Part shown: positions 60,197-64,000 of the stretch, in pieces
Numbering within the stretch: the first letter of the stretch is position 1
How the letters are laid out: each line of letters starts with the position of its first letter
The notes under the pieces: generated by a model
The model's input: only the letters and a program-made list of their open reading frames with translations
Database searches by the model: none
What the model was told of the DNA's origin: nothing
Assembly: GCA_021818905.1 (NCBI GenBank)
Contig: JAKASS010000001.1
Location: 1-64,000 of the forward strand
Direction of reading: 5' to 3'
DNA: 64,000 nt
From: Nanobdellota archaeon
GTDB taxonomy: Archaea > Nanobdellota > Nanobdellia > Parvarchaeales > Parvarchaeaceae
Made by a program: the position numbers and the translations under genes

Positions 60197-60359
60197 ATTT
60201 ACCGCCGTTAATACTTGCAGCAGAGAAAAAAGAACTAAAAAGATTAGATATCTTGTACGGAGAAAAGAATTCCAAGAATATTATTACAAGCAAAATCGCT
60301 ATTATAAGAAGGATTATGTAAAGAAACGTGCTACCTTGTATAGATGCTTTCTTATCCAT
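60189..60359 (-). CDS. Tiny KK-type single-span protein
   Basis: From ATG 60359 (MDKKASIQGSTFLYIILLII) the product has 56 residues with one long helix and a Ser/Phe-rich tail. The conserved Gly of the KKG motif is Ala here, so processing by prepilin peptidase is less certain. It overlaps both neighbours by eight bases, showing tight translational coupling. Confidence 0.6.
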   Translation of the reverse strand: MDKKASIQGSTFLYIILLIIAILLVIIFLEFFSPYKISNLFSSFFSAASINGGKYA

Positions 60360-60525
60360 TGCCAAAAAGCCAGCTGAAGGAAAGCGCTTTGAATATCGAG
60401 TTCCCCAGACTTGCACCACCGCTGCTGAAATAAAGAGCTATGACTACTCCGACAAGAAGCACGATTATCGCTATTACTATAGCTATTATTTCTGTTATCG
60501 GCATCTCTCCCTTTTTGTTTACCAT
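60352..60525 (-). CDS. Tiny NKKG-type single-span protein
   Basis: The 57-residue product starts MVNKKGEMPITEIIAIVIAI, has one helix and a tail SSGGASLGNSIFKALSFSWL. Glu follows the KKG motif as in classical pilins (Glu at +1 or +5 helps assembly). It starts three bases after the stop of the 571-residue gene, so all four tiny genes appear to be in its operon. Confidence 0.65.
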   Translation of the reverse strand: MVNKKGEMPITEIIAIVIAIIVLLVGVVIALYFSSGGASLGNSIFKALSFSWLFGNG

Positions 60526-60528
60526 GAT

Positions 60529-62244
60529 CTAAAATAAAGGATTGTCAAAATTCGAAAGCGGACTCAATAATCTTTTCCTTCTCTTGAATTCCTCATAAAT
60601 CAAGGAAGCGTCTTGGTTTGCTCTGAAAAGGCCTACCGCTATCGCGTCTTTCGTTCCAAGCCCCTTATACCTCCTGTGGCTTACTTCTATTTCGTATAGA
60701 TCTGGGTCAAACGCCCTTTTTTCGCCGGTGCCTACTGCAAGTGACAATGATTTGTTTATGCCGACGAGATCGTCCTTGAAAGACTGGTATATGTCGAAAA
60801 GTGCATAGTTAGAAGCCGGCTTCGCCTTGACATCTTTCTTTTCCGCCTCGGCTATATATCTATCCAGATCTTTCTTTATCACGTTCAATGAAGATACCGA
60901 GACCTGGTCCAGACTCTGAAAAACCGTTTTGTTTACGTATGTTTCTAGTGCTTTTTTGAAAAGGTACCATTCATCCAGTGTAAAGCAGAAAGGCTTTAAT
61001 TTTATCCCAAGTGTTCCTGTGTACTGCGTTCTGTCCTGAGGTACCCCCTTAGGGAAGAACTGCTTCTCTGTAAAACTGAACGAAGTTTCTACCGCTGCTA
61101 CGACCTTTGGACCGTGCTTCTTTAAACTTGTATACAAAAACGACCTGTTGCCTTCCCTAGGCCCTTCTGTAAGCAGCTTACCCAAAGGCGTTACTACGGA
61201 AGGCAGTTCTGGTCCTTTTACACCAAATGCTCTTTTGTACTCTACCTCGTACTCACGCCTATACATCGGTTTTGCCGCCATTAATTCTACCGAAAATTCG
61301 GCTGTCTCCATTATGTCGGGTCTTTTAGATGCATTAAGGTAGTCATTAGCGTTTGTAATCCCCTTGAGATTTATCCTGTTAAGTATGCTCAAAGATTCGG
61401 CAGCCCAGTTTTTATACATCTCATACGCGGCGGCCTGGCTCTTCAGGTATTGGAGAAGCATGTCCCTTCTGTTGCTAAGGTCTCCCTTGCTTATCTTTTT
61501 CCATTCTTCGTATTCTAAAAATCTGTTCCTAAGTATGTTCTTGTACTGCTCATTCTTTTGCATGGACTCTATGTCCTTCAGGCTATTGATAGGATAGAAT
61601 ACCGCCACTAGGTCTATAAAGCCGGCACCACCCTGTCCTTGCGTCGGTGCCCTTGACAATGCACTTAGACTTGCGCCGCCTTTTCTTGCATCAACGTTAT
61701 CGATAAAAATCCTTTTTAACGCGAGGTCGGCTGCGCGCTTCTTTTGAGGATCGCTCGATTCTGCCAGTTTATAAAAAGAGTAGTTTCTATCAAGCTCTTT
61801 GAGCTCGTAAGTTATCGAGATTATTGATTTTACGACGGTGTTAACGCTGCCCAAAAGCTGCATTGCTCTATCTTCCAGCGCCTTTCTCTTCTCAAAAGCC
61901 ATAGTCATAAGGTTAGAAAGCGCGGCTGGATCGACTGATTCCGCGGTTTTTAATTTGTCATTATACCCAAGCGCCTTTAGCTCCTGATTTATCATTTTGT
62001 ATTCGGATTGGAACTGGTATGCGCCTTCTACGTCTAGCGAAAGAAAAAATCCTTCTTGGTTCCCAAGCAGACCTATATCGGGCCGGTTTATCCTCTTAGC
62101 GTATCTTAACTCTGACAGCTCCCCTCGGTAGCGACTATTCAAGCCTGCCGCCCTCAGTTTTAGCTCTTCTATCCAGTTTTTTGCCTCTCTAGGGCTTGAT
62201 GCGGCTATTATTTTCTGGTATCTCCCGATCTCAGCCAAGTTCAT
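60529..62244 (-). CDS. Large soluble protein of unknown function
   Basis: This 571-residue protein has no signal peptide or membrane helix. It is mostly helical, with charged coiled-coil-like stretches (RAAGLNSRYRGELSELRYAK, KRKALEDRAMQLLGS) and a C-terminal half with some beta character, including VVAAVETSFSFTEKQFFPKG. I recognise no domain. It is first in a minus-strand operon with the four tiny KKG-type proteins, so it may serve in their assembly or in a linked cytoplasmic function. It is divergent from the nucleotidyltransferase at 62371. Confidence 0.55.
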   Translation of the reverse strand: MNLAEIGRYQKIIAASSPREAKNWIEELKLRAAGLNSRYRGELSELRYAKRINRPDIGLLGNQEGFFLSLDVEGAYQFQSEYKMINQELKALGYNDKLKTAESVDPAALSNLMTMAFEKRKALEDRAMQLLGSVNTVVKSIISITYELKELDRNYSFYKLAESSDPQKKRAADLALKRIFIDNVDARKGGASLSALSRAPTQGQGGAGFIDLVAVFYPINSLKDIESMQKNEQYKNILRNRFLEYEEWKKISKGDLSNRRDMLLQYLKSQAAAYEMYKNWAAESLSILNRINLKGITNANDYLNASKRPDIMETAEFSVELMAAKPMYRREYEVEYKRAFGVKGPELPSVVTPLGKLLTEGPREGNRSFLYTSLKKHGPKVVAAVETSFSFTEKQFFPKGVPQDRTQYTGTLGIKLKPFCFTLDEWYLFKKALETYVNKTVFQSLDQVSVSSLNVIKKDLDRYIAEAEKKDVKAKPASNYALFDIYQSFKDDLVGINKSLSLAVGTGEKRAFDPDLYEIEVSHRRYKGLGTKDAIAVGLFRANQDASLIYEEFKRRKRLLSPLSNFDNPLF

Positions 62245-62370
62245 ATTATCTTATTTGATGAGAAGATATATATAAACTGCTAAAAAGCTGTTTATCTAAA
62301 ATCGTTTTGAAATGTTTATAAGTGATTATAAATATAGATTTGAATAGATTGATAATTTTGGAGGTAAACT

Positions 62371-63459
62371 ATGCATCAGACTGAAAACAATAATCCAATC
62401 GAAGCTGCGCTTAACAGACTTTTCTCGACTATAGACGCCCTATCCGCTAAAATCGACGAATTGAACGAGCGGGTGGATTACATGGGGTCATTCGTAGGTC
62501 TAGAAGTAGGCGAGGAAGGAAAAACCGAACACATAGAACCGCCAGGACAGCTAGCTGGTTTGTCTTTTGACGTCCTTAATAAACTTCTTCCCGCAAAAGA
62601 CGCCAACAGCGTAAGGTCCTACTTTTTAAGGGTTTTGAGCCTTTTTAGAAAATACATAAAAGCTATAATAGTATTCGGTAGTTCCAAGACAAAAACTGGC
62701 ATGACCAGTACCTCGGATATAGACGTGGCATTCATAGTCGACGATACCGACATCCAGAAATTTACATTGGAACAGCTTAAGGACAGACTTTTTACTAAAA
62801 TGGCAGAGATTGCAAGGGATTTCTCCGATAAAATACACGCACAAGCATATCCTCTATCCGAATTTTGGGCATCGATAATAAAACCGAATCCGGTCATTTT
62901 AACGCTTCTTAGAGACGGCGTCGCAGTGTATGACACTGGTTATTTCGTCCCGATACAGATGCTTTACAAGACGGGGAATATAATCCCGACAAAAGAATCG
63001 ATAGACTCCAACATCGAAAACGCAGAGGGTCTAATAATGCTCGCGGAAAACGTGCTTACAAACAAACTTTCACTTGACCTTTACAACGCTATCGTAGCTG
63101 CTGGACAGGCTTTACTTATGGAGTACGGATACTTACCTCCGGTGCCAAAGGAAGTTGGAAAAGATCTTCTTGCGATTGCTGTAGAGAAAGAAAAAGTGCT
63201 TACAAGAGAGGATGTTGAAAGAGTGGAAGACGTTGTAAAATGGTTCAAGAAAATAGACCATGGTGAACTTAAGAGCGTAACCGGCGATGAATTCTCGAAA
63301 AAGCAAAAAGAGACAAAAGAAGTTGTCGACAAAGTTTTAGGCATAATAGAACGGCTAAGGGAAAAGAAAGGGCTGCCAAAGCCGGCTGTAGACAAAGATT
63401 TATTAAGACCTACAGATACTAATGTTGATAATAAATACCTGAAGCCCACACCACAATAA
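62371..63459 (+). CDS. Nucleotidyltransferase (MNT-type), paralogue of 1990-2778
   Basis: The 362-residue protein has an N-terminal coiled coil (FSTIDALSAKIDELNERVDY), then the NTase signature FGSSKTKTGMTSTSDIDVAF with G103-S104 and D116-x-D118, and shares IDTGYF/YDTGYF and PxQxLxxxGxIxPTxES with the protein at 1990-2778. The third acid is again absent (KIHAQAYPL). The C-terminal half is helical and HEPN-like (LDLYNAIVAAGQALLMEYGY) without Rx4-6H. A GGAGGT ribosome binding site lies six bases before the ATG. It is divergent from the 571-residue gene and three bases before eL33. Confidence 0.75.
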   Translation: MHQTENNNPIEAALNRLFSTIDALSAKIDELNERVDYMGSFVGLEVGEEGKTEHIEPPGQLAGLSFDVLNKLLPAKDANSVRSYFLRVLSLFRKYIKAIIVFGSSKTKTGMTSTSDIDVAFIVDDTDIQKFTLEQLKDRLFTKMAEIARDFSDKIHAQAYPLSEFWASIIKPNPVILTLLRDGVAVYDTGYFVPIQMLYKTGNIIPTKESIDSNIENAEGLIMLAENVLTNKLSLDLYNAIVAAGQALLMEYGYLPPVPKEVGKDLLAIAVEKEKVLTREDVERVEDVVKWFKKIDHGELKSVTGDEFSKKQKETKEVVDKVLGIIERLREKKGLPKPAVDKDLLRPTDTNVDNKYLKPTPQ

Positions 63460-63462
63460 AAT

Positions 63463-63717
63463 ATGTCTATAAAAATAGTTTCTTTTAGGAGAGGTAGGAA
63501 GACGCAAAACCTGCACCAAGCAGTCCTGAGGCTAGACAACGTCAAAAATAGAGAAGGGGCGAAAAGCTATATCGGCAAAAAAGTCGAGGTGACTTTCTCA
63601 AAGAATTCGATAAAAGGCGTCATAACGCGAGTCCACGGCGACAATGGCAGGGTGGTCGCAAGGTTTAGAAGGGGCTTGCCTGGGCAGGCGATAACAAAAG
63701 AAGTTAAATCACCCTAA
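63463..63717 (+). CDS. rpl35ae: 50S ribosomal protein eL33 (L35Ae)
   Basis: The 84-residue protein matches eL33/L35Ae: VSFRRGRKTQNLHQAVLRLD, NREGAKSYIGKKVEV, KGVITRVHGDNGRVVARFRR and GLPGQAITKEV. It follows the nucleotidyltransferase stop by three bases, so that enzyme may be linked to ribosome or RNA biology. It overlaps the end of the convergent Trm1-like gene by nine bases. Confidence 0.9.
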   Translation: MSIKIVSFRRGRKTQNLHQAVLRLDNVKNREGAKSYIGKKVEVTFSKNSIKGVITRVHGDNGRVVARFRRGLPGQAITKEVKSP

Positions 63718-64000
63718 ATTTTTGTATTCCTCTGCTAATTTCTTGAAGTCCTGATCGTATCTAAAACCTTTTTCGTTAAGTACCGTTCTCGTACCAAAAG
63801 AATCAATCCTTTTCTCCCTCACCGCTAAATACGATGCAAGTTCTGTAGTGGTGTAATAGGATACGCTGTCCTTTTCCTGCTTAAGCATGCTAAGGTATTT
63901 TTTAATTTCTTCGTCCTTAGCCAGGACAAGCATCCTGCTTACAAGGCCCCTATCAAATAGTCTGTCGAGCCATAATGGCCCTATCTCAATGTTTTTTGAT
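63709..64000 (-). CDS. Trm1-like C-terminal region (partial)
   Basis: The minus-strand frame is open from 64000 to the stop at 63709, at least 96 residues, with the start outside the window. IEIGPLWLDRLFDRGLVSRM and YYTTTELASYLAVREKRIDS resemble the C-terminal domain of tRNA (guanine-26-N2)-dimethyltransferase Trm1. The final residues (YDQDFKKLAEEYKNLG) diverge from the usual end of that family. Trm1 uses SAM to make m2,2G26. The catalytic domain is not visible, so this is a moderate call. Confidence 0.55.
   Translation of the reverse strand, partial: SKNIEIGPLWLDRLFDRGLVSRMLVLAKDEEIKKYLSMLKQEKDSVSYYTTTELASYLAVREKRIDSFGTRTVLNEKGFRYDQDFKKLAEEYKNLG

Noticed and set aside
1-64000. CRISPR array, rRNA operon, origin or provirus
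   Set aside because: I found no regularly spaced direct repeats, no rRNA-like sequence, no Orc1/Cdc6 gene and no phage structural or integrase genes.

Overview
The window comes from a small-genome archaeon. It encodes a thermosome, an LSm protein, eL15, eL33 and eL37, GINS51, a Hef-type helicase, Hel308, ABCE1, archaeal RNase J, an archaeal-type enolase next to uS2, and two tRNAs with bulge-helix-bulge introns. Many type IV pilin-like proteins with class III signal peptides, very compact overlapping operons, several proteins shorter than their families, and a class II lysyl-tRNA synthetase suggest a DPANN lineage, perhaps Micrarchaeota-like. That placement is inference from gene content. No rRNA gene, CRISPR array or provirus was seen.

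Layout. 1-1.2 kb: end of an unknown gene, a zinc-ribbon DDE insertion sequence whose transposase carries an in-frame TGA, and a 63-bp piece of a second IS. 1.2-4.5 kb: DUF211 and VIT-like genes, then a minus-strand pair made of an endonuclease IV-like TIM barrel with a coiled-coil insertion and a nucleotidyltransferase. 4.6-5.8 kb: a decayed TldD/PmbA gene joined to an IS630 fragment. 6-15.6 kb: ABCE1, two pilin-like genes, and an information-processing run (wHTH protein, TrmI, enolase, uS2, DUF192, Asn-synthase-like, RNase J). 15.6-21.2 kb: ValRS, a ubiquitin-like/TtuA sulfur-transfer pair, a coiled-coil protein and winged-helix proteins. 21.3-29.2 kb: a frameshifted methyltransferase, tRNA-Arg with intron, phosphoesterase, Hel308, GT4, a DUF4010 membrane protein, LysRS and a zinc ribbon. 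29.3-32.2 kb: a frameshifted MOSC gene, an intact IS5-like element with a 9-bp target duplication, a LAGLIDADG endonuclease and tRNA-Ile(UAU) with intron. 32.2-37.1 kb: Sua5, DUF488, TrpRS, eL37, LSm and thermosome. 37.4-42.4 kb: GalT, thioredoxin reductase, GT3 glycogen synthase and a GH57 enzyme, a polyglucan block. 42.5-46.3 kb: tRNA-Glu, a membrane protein, broken msrB/msrA genes, and pilins. 46.4-53 kb: SecF-SecD, a degenerate GalT-like protein, two secreted proteins, a ParA/MinD ATPase and tRNA-Thr. 53-62.2 kb: the densest surface-protein region, with large secreted proteins and five tiny KKG-type single-span proteins flanking Hef and GINS51. 62.4-64 kb: a second nucleotidyltransferase of the same family, eL33, and the end of a Trm1-like gene.

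How the genes may work together. Three layers stand out: core translation and RNA maturation in tight operons; polyglucan synthesis and breakdown; and a large investment in secretion and pilin-like proteins, with SecDF about 6 kb from the largest cluster. The most likely undescribed biology is the TIM-barrel/nucleotidyltransferase pair with its distant paralogue, and the array of tiny class III signal proteins co-oriented with an unrecognised 571-residue protein. At least six genes carry nonsense codons, frameshifts or truncations, which suggests active gene loss, though single-base assembly errors are not excluded.
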